NCBI RefSeq assembly: GCF_003014485.1 | Contig: NZ_PYGA01000004.1 | Span: 1 to 64,000 of the forward strand | Direction of reading: 5' to 3' | Length of the DNA: 64,000 bases | From: Murinocardiopsis flavida | Lineage (GTDB): Bacteria; Actinomycetota; Actinomycetes; Streptosporangiales; Streptosporangiaceae | Shown: positions 54,937 through 63,379 of the stretch, piece by piece | Layout of the letters: every line of letters starts with the position of its first letter | How positions within the stretch are numbered: the first letter of the stretch is position 1 | Translations under genes and position numbers: made by a program | The notes under the pieces: model-generated | The model's database searches: none | Seen by the model: the letters and a program-made list of their open reading frames with translations, nothing else | What the model was told of the DNA's origin: nothing

Positions 54937-56105
54937 GCCCGGCGGCGACCGCGGCTCCGCGGCCGCGGGCGGCGCGGCCGGACAGCCCCGCTCCGCTCGC
55001 CGGGTTCACCGTCGCGGTGACCGCCGCGCGGCGCGCCGACGAGCTCGCGGCCCTGCTGCGCCGCAAGGGCGCGGCGGTCGTGTGCGCGCCGGCCCTGCGC
55101 ATCGTCCCGCTGAGCGACGACCGCAGGCTCGCCGACGTGTCCCGCGCCCTCGCCGAGCACCCGGCCGACGTGGTCGTCGCGACCACGGGGATCGGCTTCC
55201 GCGGGTGGATCGAGGCGTGCGAGACGTGGGGGCAGGCGGCGCCGCTGCTCGCCGCGATCGGCGCGTCCCGGGTGCTGGCGCGCGGCCCCAAGGCGAAGGG
55301 GGCGATCCGCGCCGCCGGGCTGACCGAGGAGTGGTCGCCGCCGTCGGAGTCCTCCAGCGAGGTCCTGGACTACCTGCTCGACGGCGGCGTGGCGGGGCTG
55401 CGGGTGGCGGTCCAGCTGCACGGGGAGCCGCTGCCGGACTTCTGCGCGGCGCTGCGCCTGGCCGGTGCCGAGGTCATCGAGGTGCCGGTGTACCGGTGGA
55501 CGGTGCCCGAGGACGTCGACGCGCTCGACCGGCTCATCGACGCCGTCGCAGCGGGCCAGGTGGACGCGGTGACGTTCACCAGCGCACCGGCCGCGGCGGG
55601 GCTGCTGGAGCGTGCGGCGCGCACCGGCGGGGCCGGGCCGCTGGAGCGGGCGCTGCGCGGCGACGTGCTGGCCATGTGCGTCGGCCCGGTGACGGCCGCC
55701 CCGCTGATGGACCGCGACATCCCCACGGTGTGGCCGGTCCGCGCCCGGATCGGCGCCCTGGTCAAGCACCTCGCCGAGGAGCTGCCCGAGCGCAGTCCCG
55801 CGCTCGCCGCCGCGGGGCACCGGGTGCGGCTGCGCGGGCAGGCCGCGGTGGTGGACGGCGAGCTGCGTCCGCTCTCGCCCGCGCTGATGCGCGTCCTGCG
55901 CGTGCTCGCCCGCCGCCCCGGGCGGGTGTGCCCCCGCGCCGACCTGCTCCCGGCGCTGGGCGCCGACGCCGACGCGCACGCGGTGGAGACGGCGGTGGCC
56001 CGGCTGCGCAGCGGGCTCGGCGCGCCGCGGATCATCCAGACCGTGGTGAAGCGCGGGTACCGGCTGGCGTTGGACACCGCCGACTGCCCGCCCGAGGAGC
56101 GCTGA
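54933..56105 (+). CDS. nnaR: NnaR-type regulator (HemD-like domain plus winged helix)
   Basis: A 390-residue fusion of a uroporphyrinogen-III-synthase-like domain (about 20-270: LAGFTVAVTAARRADELAALL to DAVTFTSAPAAAGLLE) and an OmpR-type winged-helix domain (about 295-385: ELRPLSPALMRVLRVLARRPGRVCPRADLL, VETAVARLRSGLG, TVVKRGYRLAL). In Streptomyces, NnaR is a nitrate/nitrite co-activator acting with GlnR, and related proteins sit beside nirBD in many actinobacteria. GTG start overlaps nirD by 4 nt. Whether the HemD-like half is enzymatic or senses a tetrapyrrole cannot be decided here. Confidence 0.88.
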   Translation: MSPAATAAPRPRAARPDSPAPLAGFTVAVTAARRADELAALLRRKGAAVVCAPALRIVPLSDDRRLADVSRALAEHPADVVVATTGIGFRGWIEACETWGQAAPLLAAIGASRVLARGPKAKGAIRAAGLTEEWSPPSESSSEVLDYLLDGGVAGLRVAVQLHGEPLPDFCAALRLAGAEVIEVPVYRWTVPEDVDALDRLIDAVAAGQVDAVTFTSAPAAAGLLERAARTGGAGPLERALRGDVLAMCVGPVTAAPLMDRDIPTVWPVRARIGALVKHLAEELPERSPALAAAGHRVRLRGQAAVVDGELRPLSPALMRVLRVLARRPGRVCPRADLLPALGADADAHAVETAVARLRSGLGAPRIIQTVVKRGYRLALDTADCPPEER

Positions 56106-56106
56106 C

Positions 56107-56853
56107 GTGGCGGCCCCGGCGCTGCTGCTCGCCGTGCACGGCACGCGCGACCCCGCGGGCGCCGCTGTGGCGCGCGGGCTCGCCCGGAGCACGGCCGCGC
56201 TGCTGAACGGGCCGGAGCGCCCGCCCGGCGACCCGGACGCGCGGCGGGTCGCGGTGCGGCTGGCGTTCGCCGACGTGCTCTCCCCCGATGTGGCGCAGGT
56301 CGCGGCGCGCCTGGCGGGGCCGGCGGTGCTGGTCCCCGCGTTCCTCGCCGCCGGGTACCACGTCCGCGCGGACATCCCCGCCCAACTGGAGCGTGCCGGC
56401 CGCGGCGACATCGCCGTCGCCCCCGCGCTCGGCACGCACCCGGCCCTGGTGCGGACGGCGGTGCGGCGGCTGGCGGGCGCCGGGTGGCGGCCCGGCGACG
56501 CCGTCGTCCTCGCCGCCGCGGGGTCGAGCGACCCCGCAGCGGCGGCGCAGGCGGGCGAGGCGGCCGACGCCGTCGCGGCGGCGCTGCCGGGAACCGTCCG
56601 CCCGGCGTTCATCGCCGTGGGGACGCCCGGGGTCGCCGACGCGGTCGCCGACCTGCGCGCCCGCGGGCACCGCAGGGTGTGCGTCTCCCCGTGGCTGCTC
56701 GCACCGGGCGTCTTCCACCGGCGCCTGGGCACGGCGGGGGCCGATGCGGTCGCGGCCCCGCTCTGCCCCTCGGCCGCGGTCGCCTCGGTGCTGGCCGACC
56801 GCTACCTCGCCGCTGCGCGGACCCACAGCGGGGTGGCACGCACCACGTCGTGA
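56107..56853 (+). CDS. Sirohydrochlorin chelatase-like protein (CbiX/SirB family)
   Basis: A 248-residue class II chelatase-like protein with two repeated halves. Metal-binding His is in LLLAVHGTRDP (near residue 12), with VLVPAFLAAGYHVRADIP in the first half and the C-terminal half (VLAAAGSSDP, VSPWLLAPGVFHRRL) lacking one metal residue. The expected reaction is insertion of Fe2+ into sirohydrochlorin to give siroheme, the cofactor of NirB. It follows nnaR by 1 nt, so cofactor, enzyme and regulator are one operon. The GTG at 56107 is the start. Confidence 0.88.
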   Translation: MAAPALLLAVHGTRDPAGAAVARGLARSTAALLNGPERPPGDPDARRVAVRLAFADVLSPDVAQVAARLAGPAVLVPAFLAAGYHVRADIPAQLERAGRGDIAVAPALGTHPALVRTAVRRLAGAGWRPGDAVVLAAAGSSDPAAAAQAGEAADAVAAALPGTVRPAFIAVGTPGVADAVADLRARGHRRVCVSPWLLAPGVFHRRLGTAGADAVAAPLCPSAAVASVLADRYLAAARTHSGVARTTS

Positions 56854-56940
56854 CCTGCGGGCTCCGGACGGCGATCGCCGTCCGGTAGGCGGCGGGCGCA
56901 CCGTTGCGGCCGACGGCGCCGCGTGCGGGGGACCGCCGGG

Positions 56941-57606
56941 TCACGCGGTGACCGGGCGGGGCTCGTGGCGGATCAGGATCACGCCGTAGCCGACGAGCCA
57001 GGCGGCCCACAGCAGCCAGCCGGAGAGGCCGACGAGTCCGTAGAGTTGGCCGTGCTCCATGACCAGCGGGGTGAGGGTGGCCGAGGCGAAGTTGAGCGCG
57101 GCCGACAGCAGCCCCAGCCCGGCGTGCCAGCGGGGGGTCAGGCCCGCGCGCGCACCGCCGATGGACAGTCCGGTGAGGGCGACCGCGAGGAAGGTGCCGT
57201 TGAGGGTGAACAGCGCCTCCTCCAGCGCCCAGAGAGCCTCGACCGCCGAGCCGTCGTGCGCCGCCTCGGCCAGCGCGAGCCGGAGCGCGATGACCCCGGC
57301 GAAGGCGCTGTTCTGCAAGATCAGGCCGGCGAACCCGACCAGGGACCACGCTTCGCCGCGTTCGCGCTCAACGGGCCACAGCGCCGCGACCGCACCGGCG
57401 CCGAACAAGGTGGCGAGCACCCAGGCTGCGGGCGTGAGTGCGCTGGAGAGGGCGACGGCGCCCTGCTGCGTTCCGAAGAACGCGGCGGCCTCGCGGGGCG
57501 CGGCGCCGGTGAGGGGCAGCCCGGCGGGGACGAGGACCGCGTTGCCGAGGACGATCATGATGACGAAGCCGATGCCGCTGAAGCCGCAGACCCGGGAGAA
57601 GGTCAT
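56941..57606 (-). CDS. DUF4386-like polytopic membrane protein
   Basis: A 221-residue protein with six predicted helices, starting MTFSRVCGFSGIGFVIMIVL. Loops include APREAAAFFGTQQGAV and WPVERERGEAWSLVGF, and the arrangement resembles DUF4386 membrane proteins. Function unknown. It is divergent from the TetR gene at 57681, with an AT-rich dyad between them, so it is likely repressed by that TetR. The ATG at 57606 has only a weak ribosome-binding site. Confidence 0.78.
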   Translation of the reverse strand: MTFSRVCGFSGIGFVIMIVLGNAVLVPAGLPLTGAAPREAAAFFGTQQGAVALSSALTPAAWVLATLFGAGAVAALWPVERERGEAWSLVGFAGLILQNSAFAGVIALRLALAEAAHDGSAVEALWALEEALFTLNGTFLAVALTGLSIGGARAGLTPRWHAGLGLLSAALNFASATLTPLVMEHGQLYGLVGLSGWLLWAAWLVGYGVILIRHEPRPVTA

Positions 57607-57641
57607 GGCGGCGGGCCTACCAGATTTAAGTTTTCGTTGCA

Positions 57642-57654
57642 TATATTCAATATA
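57642..57654. promoter_or_regulatory. TetR operator: 13-bp perfect inverted repeat
   Basis: TATATT-c-AATATA lies in the AT-rich strip between the divergent membrane-protein and TetR genes. Its composition differs sharply from the surrounding GC-rich sequence. It is the natural candidate site for the TetR protein on both promoters. Confidence 0.6.
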
Positions 57655-57680
57655 GATAGCAGTAATCCAAAAGGGCAATC

Positions 57681-58307
57681 ATGAGTGCAGAGACAGGCAG
57701 GCGCCGCTACGACTCGCTGCGCCGGACGATGCAGGCGCAGGAGACCCGGGCCGAGATCGCCCGCGCGGCCCTCCGGCTCTTCGTCGCCAACGGCTGGGCG
57801 GCCACGACGATCCGCGACGTCGCGCGCGACGCCGGGGTGTCCGTACCGACCGTCTACGCGGCCTACGAGCACAAGAAGGGGCTGGTGTGGGCCCTGGCCG
57901 ACGCCGCGGGGCTGTCGGCCGACGTCCCGCGGATGCTGGCCGAACTGGAGGGGGAGGAGGCCGACCCCAGGAGCCAGCTCGCGGCGATGGCGGGCTTCGA
58001 CCGGCGCCTGTACGAGCGCGCCGGCGACGTCATCGTGCTGCTGCGCGACGCCGGCCGCACAGAGCCCGAGCTGGCGACGCTCTACGTCGAGGCGCGCCGG
58101 CGGGCCGACGAGACCCGGGTGCAGACGTTCTCGTCCTGGCCGCCCGGTGTCCTCCGGCCGGGGACCGACGTGACCGCTGCCGTCGACGTCTACGCGGCGC
58201 TGTGCAACATCGACGTCTACAGCACGCTCACGACGGAGCGCGGCTGGCACCCCGACCGGATCGAGCAGTGGTGGAGCGGCGCCCTCGCCCGCGAACTCCT
58301 GGCCTGA
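57681..58307 (+). CDS. TetR-family repressor
   Basis: A 208-residue TetR protein. N-terminal domain: AQETRAEIARAALRLFVANGWAATTIRDVARDAGVSVPTVYAAYEHKKGLVWALAD. The C-terminal domain is all-helical (FDRRLYERAGDVIVLLRDAGRTEPELATLYVEARRRADE, VDVYAALCNIDVYSTLTTERGW). ATG with AAAAGGG upstream. It is divergent from the DUF4386-like membrane protein. A 28-bp palindromic hairpin overlaps its stop codon. Confidence 0.9.
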   Translation: MSAETGRRRYDSLRRTMQAQETRAEIARAALRLFVANGWAATTIRDVARDAGVSVPTVYAAYEHKKGLVWALADAAGLSADVPRMLAELEGEEADPRSQLAAMAGFDRRLYERAGDVIVLLRDAGRTEPELATLYVEARRRADETRVQTFSSWPPGVLRPGTDVTAAVDVYAALCNIDVYSTLTTERGWHPDRIEQWWSGALARELLA

Positions 58308-58331
58308 GGCCGCGCCCGGGCGCGGCCTCAG
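58304..58331. terminator. 28-bp perfect palindrome terminator
   Basis: A GC-only perfect palindrome centred on CCCGGG (58304-58331) includes the tetR stop codon. It also spans the stop of the minus-strand gene remnant, so it could terminate both directions. Confidence 0.75.
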
Positions 58332-58475
58332 CCGTCGATCGTCTGGTAGAGCGTGGTCCAGAAGTCGTGGATGAGCCACGCCGAATCCGGGGTGGACATC
58401 CCGACCTGGGGTGAGCAGGATTCCGGTAAGCCGTTCGGCCGGGTCGGCGTAGGTCGTGGTGCTCCATGGCCGACC
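58328..58475 (-). pseudogene. Frameshifted C-terminal remnant of a beta-lactamase-family serine hydrolase
   Basis: The minus strand gives TTTYADPAERLTGILLT in one frame. After a one-base slip around 58407-58411 (CTCACCCCAGG, expected CTCACCCAGG) it continues VGMSTPDSAWLIHDFWTTLY and QTIDG to a TGA. This is the usual C-terminal end of class C beta-lactamase-like hydrolases. The N-terminal 350 or so residues are absent. It is a decayed gene fragment. Confidence 0.6.
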
Positions 58476-58560
58476 TGTCATCGAGACAACCGAACGGACC
58501 CGATGAGTTCGCGGCCCGCGGCCGGTCCAAACTCGTGACACCCGAGGAAAGGACACAGCC

Positions 58561-59166
58561 ATGTCAGAGCTTCTCGTCGACTTCATCACCTCCCTCGACG
58601 GCTACGCGTCGGGAGAGGGCTGGCCCGGGTTCTGGGGCCTCGAAGGCCCGGAGTACCTCGCTTGGCTCGGTGAGCAGCCCGAGGTCACCTACCTAATGGG
58701 AGCGAACACCTACCGCCAGATGTCAGGCTTCGCCGCCGGGGAGGTCCCGAATGGCCAAGACGCGTTCAGGGCCGAAGAAGAGGCGTCCGTCGACGAGCTC
58801 ACGCAGGCGTCCAAGGTGGTGTTCTCCTCCTCGCTCAAGGAGCCACTGACATGGGCCAACTCCACGCTCATCCGCGACGACGCCGTCGAGACGGTCCGCG
58901 CCATGAAGGAGAACGGCTCGGGGCTCCTCAGCACGATCGGCAGCCTCAGCCTGTGCCGGTCCCTGCTGCGGGCCGGACTCGTCGACCGCTTCCGGGTCGG
59001 GATGTTCCCGGTGATCACCGGGGCCACGGGTGCAGAACGCATCTACGACGGCTACCCGGACGTCGCCCTCGAAATGATCGGGCACCGGACCTTCGACGGC
59101 CGCATCCAGCTGGTCGAGTACACGCCGCGCGTGCTCGAGCACCCGCCGCTCGCTGCCCCTGCGTGA
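58561..59166 (+). CDS. RibD/dihydrofolate-reductase-like protein
   Basis: A 201-residue protein of the RibD C-terminal fold: LLVDFITSLDGYASGEGWPG, YLMGANTYRQMSGF, KVVFSSSLKEPLTWANSTLI, LLSTIGSLSLCRSLLRAGLVDRFRVGMFPVITGATG. The order and spacing match the dihydrofolate-reductase-like reductases common in actinomycetes. The substrate is unknown. ATG with GAGGAAAGG 5 nt upstream. It lies between gene remnants and is not linked in an operon. Confidence 0.87.
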   Translation: MSELLVDFITSLDGYASGEGWPGFWGLEGPEYLAWLGEQPEVTYLMGANTYRQMSGFAAGEVPNGQDAFRAEEEASVDELTQASKVVFSSSLKEPLTWANSTLIRDDAVETVRAMKENGSGLLSTIGSLSLCRSLLRAGLVDRFRVGMFPVITGATGAERIYDGYPDVALEMIGHRTFDGRIQLVEYTPRVLEHPPLAAPA

Positions 59167-59192
59167 CGCCGCCCCGTCCGCAGGCGTCGAAC

Positions 59193-59335
59193 GCCACCGC
59201 CCGCCGCCTGGCACCTGCCCGACGGGCGGTACGTGGTCGACCTGCGCGGTATCGACGTGATCTCCAGCGTGTTCATCCGCCACGACAACCAGCCGGTTTG
59301 TGAGGTGACCGGCACCCTGGTGCAGGCCACCAGGG
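59193..59335 (+). pseudogene. Possible coding remnant upstream of the second RibD-like gene
   Basis: The plus strand reads AAWHLPDGRYVVDLRGIDVI then SSVFIRHDNQPVCEVTGTLV and QATRADGER. This block has a plausible protein composition with no valid start or domain boundary. The sequence after it degrades into Pro/Arg-rich frame noise up to 59480. I do not recognise the family. It is probably a decayed gene end. Confidence 0.35.
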
Positions 59336-59480
59336 CTGATGGCGAGCGGCGACCCCGAGAAGCCGCTCCTCTGCCGTGGCCCGGCGCGATGAGTCTGGCC
59401 CCCAGAACCGGTCTACACCCCCTGACACGGATACCGGTGGGCCGCGCGCTCCACCGGCCCATGGAAGACCGCAGCAGAAG

Positions 59481-60083
59481 GTGAGCACGACCGCGATGGG
59501 CAAGATCTTCAGCCATATGACAATGTCCCTGGACGGCTACATCGCCCAGCCGGATGACCAGGTCGGCGAACTGTTCGACTGGTACCACGCCGGGGACACC
59601 TCCGTACCGAACCCCAACGAGGACGTCTCGTTCGCGGTTGACGATGCGGGGGCGCAGGCATGGCGGCGCCTGACGGAGAACACCGGCGCGCTGATCGCCG
59701 GTCGGCGCCTGTTCGACATCGCCGGCGGCTGGAACGACCAGCACCCCGCCGACGCGCCCGTCGTCGTGGTCACCCACCGCCCGCCCGAAGACGCCGCCGA
59801 GAAGTGGCCGAGGACGACCTTCGCCGGCGGAGTGCGGGAGGCGGTCGGTCGGGCCAGGGAGATCGCCGGCGCCAAGGACGTCGTCATCGCCAGCGCGAGC
59901 GTGACACAGCAGGCGCTCGCCCTCGGCCTGGTCGATGAGGTCTGCGTCAGTCTCGTGCCGGTGCTGTTCGGCGACGGCGTTCCCTACTTCTCCGCGCTTG
60001 AGGGCGGGCACGTCATGTTGGAGGACCCGGTCGCCATCCAGGGCCGGCGCGCCCTGCACCTCATGTATCCGGTGCGCCGTTAG
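59481..60083 (+). CDS. RibD/dihydrofolate-reductase-like protein, second copy
   Basis: A 200-residue paralogue of the protein at 58561: MGKIFSHMTMSLDGYIAQPDDQ, GALIAGRRLFDIAGGWNDQHPADAPVVVVTHR, KDVVIASASVTQQALALGLVDEVCVSLVPVLFGDGVPYF. GTG at 59481 gives an N-terminal STTAMGK as in many family members; the ATG at 59496 is the alternative. Two different members of the same fold lie 300 bp apart but are not near-identical, so this is not a recent duplication. Substrate unknown. Confidence 0.87.
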   Translation: MSTTAMGKIFSHMTMSLDGYIAQPDDQVGELFDWYHAGDTSVPNPNEDVSFAVDDAGAQAWRRLTENTGALIAGRRLFDIAGGWNDQHPADAPVVVVTHRPPEDAAEKWPRTTFAGGVREAVGRAREIAGAKDVVIASASVTQQALALGLVDEVCVSLVPVLFGDGVPYFSALEGGHVMLEDPVAIQGRRALHLMYPVRR

Positions 60084-60317
60084 GCGCGGCGAGGCCGGCG
60101 CTCCTGAGGGCTGAAGGCCGACAGGCAGGCCGCCGGCCGGCCGTTCCGATCAGTGATCCGCTTGCGGACGCGTGTGCCGGCGGCCTGTTCCCTCCTGCCG
60201 GTCTTACAGGTCGGTGAGCGTGGGCCCTCTTCGAGGGGGACCCCGCAGGGCCACGATGCCCGGAAGGCCGCGCGCATGAGGTGGCCAGGCCCCGGAAATG
60301 GACTCCCGGCCGGAATT

Positions 60318-60353
60318 ATCAGGTACCTTATAGTCAAGTATCAGGTTCCTGAT
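60318..60353 (+). promoter_or_regulatory. Two MarR-like operator copies, 22 bp apart
   Basis: ATCAGGTACCTTAT (60318-60331) and the perfect palindrome ATCAGG-TT-CCTGAT (60340-60353) are copies spaced exactly 22 bp, two helical turns. They end 13 bp upstream of the chosen monooxygenase start. The MarR gene at the end of this operon is the likely ligand. Confidence 0.65.
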
Positions 60354-60366
60354 TGTGAGGTGGATC

Positions 60367-61629
60367 GTGAAGGTCATCGTGATCGGCGCGGGGATGGGTG
60401 GGTTGACCCTCGCCCAGGCGCTCCGCCGCTCGGGCATCGACGTGGCCGTGCACGAGCGCGACCGCGCCGCCGAGGCCACGGGCGGGTACCGGCTCCAGCT
60501 CGACGGGACGGCCTGTGAAGCGCTGCGCCGCCACCTCGCCCCGGCCCACTACCAGGCCTTGCTGGCCAGCTCAGCAGGGCCGCAGGCGTTCACCCGCTTC
60601 GCCGTCGCCGACCACCGCATGCGCCTGATGTTCGCCGATCCGACGGACCGCTCGGCGGAGACCCTGATGATCGGCCGGATCCCGCTGCGGCGGCTGCTGG
60701 CCCACGGCCTCGATGACGCGCTGCACTGGGGTTCGGAGTTCACCGGCCATGAGGTGCACCCCGACGGCACGGTCACCGCGCACTTCGCCGACGGCGGCAC
60801 CGACCGCGCCGACCTGCTCGTGGGCGCCGACGGCGCGGGCTCACGCGTCGCCGCTGCGCTCGCCGGGCGGCCGACCTCGGCCCCGGCCGGAGTCAGCGGT
60901 ATCGCCGGCCGCACCCCACTGACCGCCGAGACCCGGGACCTCGTCCCCGATCTGCTGGCCGCTGGACCGGCGCTGGCGTTCGGCCCGGGCGGGATCGGGC
61001 TGTTCCTCACCCGCCACGACCCGGACGCACGTCCCATGGTCGACCCCGCCACCTGCACACAGGTCGCGGCGATCACCGAACCCCCGTCGCTGATCTGGGG
61101 CCTGATGGCGCCGGACCGCACCTACCCGCCCGGCTGCCGGGGGCTCGACGGCGCCGGGCTGATCCGGGCCACCGACGCGCTCCTGCGGGGCTGGGACGGG
61201 TCGGTGCGCGCCCTGGTCCGCGCCGCGGCCCCCGAGACCACGGCGTTCTTCGGCTTCCACGCCGCCGACCCCGCCGCCGACCTCACCCCCTGGCCGGCCG
61301 GCCCCGCGACGGCGCTGGGCGACGCCGTGCACGCCATGCCGCCCACCGGGGGCCGCGCCGCGGCCACGGCGATCCGCGACGCCGACGTCCTCGCCGGGGA
61401 ACTCGCCCGCGTGCGGGACGGGGAGTCCACCATCCCGCTGGCGGTCCACCGCTTCCAGGGCCGGATGAACGGCTACGCCGGCGACGCCGTGCGCACGTCC
61501 ATGCAGCCGCTGCGCTGGGTGCACCGGCTCGCGACACCCATGGGGACCCGGGCCGCCCGGATCGCGCTGCCGACGATCACCGCGGCCGCGCGGCTGGGCC
61601 GCCCGCTGGCGGGGACCCGCAATGGGTGA
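60367..61629 (+). CDS. FAD-dependent monooxygenase (TetX/UbiH-like)
   Basis: A 420-residue aromatic-hydroxylase-type flavoprotein: FAD-binding IVIGAGMGGLTLAQALRRSGIDVAVHERD, the second motif ADLLVGADGAGSRV and the third, ATALGDAVHAMPPTGGRAAATAIRDADVLAGEL. The GD motif with a following GG substitutes for GDA-GG in some TetX-like enzymes. Start GTG at 60367 with AGGTGG; GTG at 60355 is possible. It overlaps the MarR gene by 8 nt. The pair probably acts on an aromatic or polyketide inducer. Confidence 0.88.
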   Translation: MKVIVIGAGMGGLTLAQALRRSGIDVAVHERDRAAEATGGYRLQLDGTACEALRRHLAPAHYQALLASSAGPQAFTRFAVADHRMRLMFADPTDRSAETLMIGRIPLRRLLAHGLDDALHWGSEFTGHEVHPDGTVTAHFADGGTDRADLLVGADGAGSRVAAALAGRPTSAPAGVSGIAGRTPLTAETRDLVPDLLAAGPALAFGPGGIGLFLTRHDPDARPMVDPATCTQVAAITEPPSLIWGLMAPDRTYPPGCRGLDGAGLIRATDALLRGWDGSVRALVRAAAPETTAFFGFHAADPAADLTPWPAGPATALGDAVHAMPPTGGRAAATAIRDADVLAGELARVRDGESTIPLAVHRFQGRMNGYAGDAVRTSMQPLRWVHRLATPMGTRAARIALPTITAAARLGRPLAGTRNG

Positions 61630-62089
61630 CCCGCGTCCCGGCGAGGGGACGTGGGCCGAGGGCGAACCCGAACTTCCGCTGTGGGAGCTGATCCAGACCT
61701 CCTACGCTGTCGCGCGCGGATTCACCGAGGTCTTCGGCGCCGTCGGGCTCACCCCGATCCAGTTCGGCGTGCTGGCCTCGCTCGCCGATGGCGACGACGA
61801 CCTCAGCCAGGCCGACCTGGCGCGCGCCGTCAATGTGCGCCCGCAGAGCCTCGGCGAGGTCGCGACGGGGCTGATCGGGGGCGGCCTGGTGGAGCGCGAA
61901 GGGCCTGGCGGGCGCGGCCGCCGGGCGGGGCTGCGGATCACCGCGGCGGGGCGCGCGCTCCTCGACCGCGTGCTGCCCGGCGTCGCGGCGTTCAACGCAC
62001 CGGAGTCCACCGGACTCTCCGCGGCAGAGTCCGCCGAGCTGATCCGGGCCCTGCGCACCATCCGCGAGACCCTGTCCGGCGGTCGGTGA
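61622..62089 (+). CDS. MarR-family regulator
   Basis: A 155-residue MarR protein with an acidic N terminus: LWELIQTSYAVARGFTEVFGAVGLTPIQFGVLASL, recognition helix AVNVRPQSLGEVATGLIGGGLVERE and wing GRGRRAGLRITAAGRALLDRVLP. Encoded with the monooxygenase (8-nt overlap) downstream of two operator-like repeats, so autorepression of this operon is likely, released by an aromatic ligand. Confidence 0.9.
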   Translation: MGDPRPGEGTWAEGEPELPLWELIQTSYAVARGFTEVFGAVGLTPIQFGVLASLADGDDDLSQADLARAVNVRPQSLGEVATGLIGGGLVEREGPGGRGRRAGLRITAAGRALLDRVLPGVAAFNAPESTGLSAAESAELIRALRTIRETLSGGR

Positions 62090-62196
62090 CCGCACCCCCC
62101 GCGAGGGCGCGGCGGGCGCATGCGCACGATGGAACCACCTGGCCCCTTGCGGACTCGAAGGTGCGGGCGCCTTCCTCGGCGCGCGGAAGGGGACAT

Positions 62197-63174
62197 GTGG
62201 ACTTCTGGTTCTTCGGTGCCGCGGGTGTGGTGCTCATTGCCGTCGGGCTGTGGCGCGGTGTCCCGGTAGTACGGCGCGTGTCCCTGGCGCGGCGGCTGCG
62301 GTCCCAGGGGCATCGCGTCGAGGGCCTGGTCGAGTGGGTGTCCTCGGTGGGGCGCAACGACCACGGTGTGTGCAGCCGGGAGTTCCTGATGTCGTTCCCC
62401 CTGGCCGAGGGCGGAATGAAGCGTCTCACCTACACCAAGCCGACGGGTTCGCTGCACCCGCGCCCCGGCCGCACCGTCGAAGTGCGCTACCCGCCCGGCG
62501 ACCCCGGGGCCGCGGTCGTGGTGGGAACGGAGGGGGCGGCGACGCGGCCGCCGGTGCGGAGGGTCACCAGCGCCGCTGCGCTGTTCCTCATCGGAACGGG
62601 CCTGCTCGTACTTACGGTGTTCCTGCCCGAGGTCCGCGAAGGATGGCTCACCGGTCTTCTCGGCCCCGGCGACGCGTGGCCCGACGGCCTGCTCACCCTG
62701 GCGGCGGTCGTGGCGGTGGCACCGCTCATCGCGTTCGCGGCCACGGTCTCCCACCTCGCGCAGGGGTTCCACGAGTGGTGGGACCACGCGGTGGGCCGCC
62801 GTACCCGCGGCGTGGTCACCGAGATCTGGCCGGAGCAGGTGTCCGAAACGCGGCAGGTGCAGCCCCTGTGGTCGCGCCGGGGCCAGACGTCCATCAGGAC
62901 CGTCGAGTACACGGCCCAACGGTTCGCCGTGCGCTTCACCACGAAGAAGGGCCGGGTCGTCCAGGAGACCTGCGCGCACCTGTCCGTAGGCGACGGTGTC
63001 CTCCTCGGACAGGAGGTCGGTCTGCGGTACCGCCGACGCGACCCCACCCGATTCCACGTCGCCGAAGCCCTCTCCTACTCGCCCGGCCACGAACTCGCCG
63101 TCCTGCTGGTGCTGCGCTTCTGGCCGCTGTGGACGCTGATCCTGATCGCCGCCTACCTCATCTGGTGGACCTGA
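62197..63174 (+). CDS. DUF3592-like membrane protein
   Basis: A 325-residue protein with hydrophobic segments near the N terminus (about 3-20), at about 128-150 and 170-192, and at the C terminus (about 300-322). The soluble parts contain beta-rich blocks (VEGLVEWVSSVGRNDHGVC, TRGVVTEIWPEQVSETRQ, YTAQRFAVRFTTKKGRVVQET) typical of DUF3592 repeats. GTG start with GGAAGGGG upstream. Function unknown; it stands alone after the monooxygenase operon. Confidence 0.75.
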   Translation: MDFWFFGAAGVVLIAVGLWRGVPVVRRVSLARRLRSQGHRVEGLVEWVSSVGRNDHGVCSREFLMSFPLAEGGMKRLTYTKPTGSLHPRPGRTVEVRYPPGDPGAAVVVGTEGAATRPPVRRVTSAAALFLIGTGLLVLTVFLPEVREGWLTGLLGPGDAWPDGLLTLAAVVAVAPLIAFAATVSHLAQGFHEWWDHAVGRRTRGVVTEIWPEQVSETRQVQPLWSRRGQTSIRTVEYTAQRFAVRFTTKKGRVVQETCAHLSVGDGVLLGQEVGLRYRRRDPTRFHVAEALSYSPGHELAVLLVLRFWPLWTLILIAAYLIWWT

Positions 63175-63379
63175 GGGCCCTGCCGCGGCCCCGGCGCCCC
63201 GACAGCCTTTCGGGCACGAGTGCGATAAGCACCGACGAACCGTCCGAAAAGGGACTGACGTCGGTCGGCGCGGGCCGTTTCCCGGCGGGTCCGGACCGTA
63301 TCGGCGGCGGGCGTTGGCGCCTCCGCAGGGGTGGGCAGGCTCCCGCATGCCGCCGATCCCTGCCGACTGGAGGATGGAT

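Noticed and set aside
54933-56105. Annotating this gene simply as the haem-pathway HemD enzyme
   Set aside because: The C-terminal winged-helix domain and position after nirD fit NnaR-type regulators; the housekeeping hemD normally sits with hemC and hemB.
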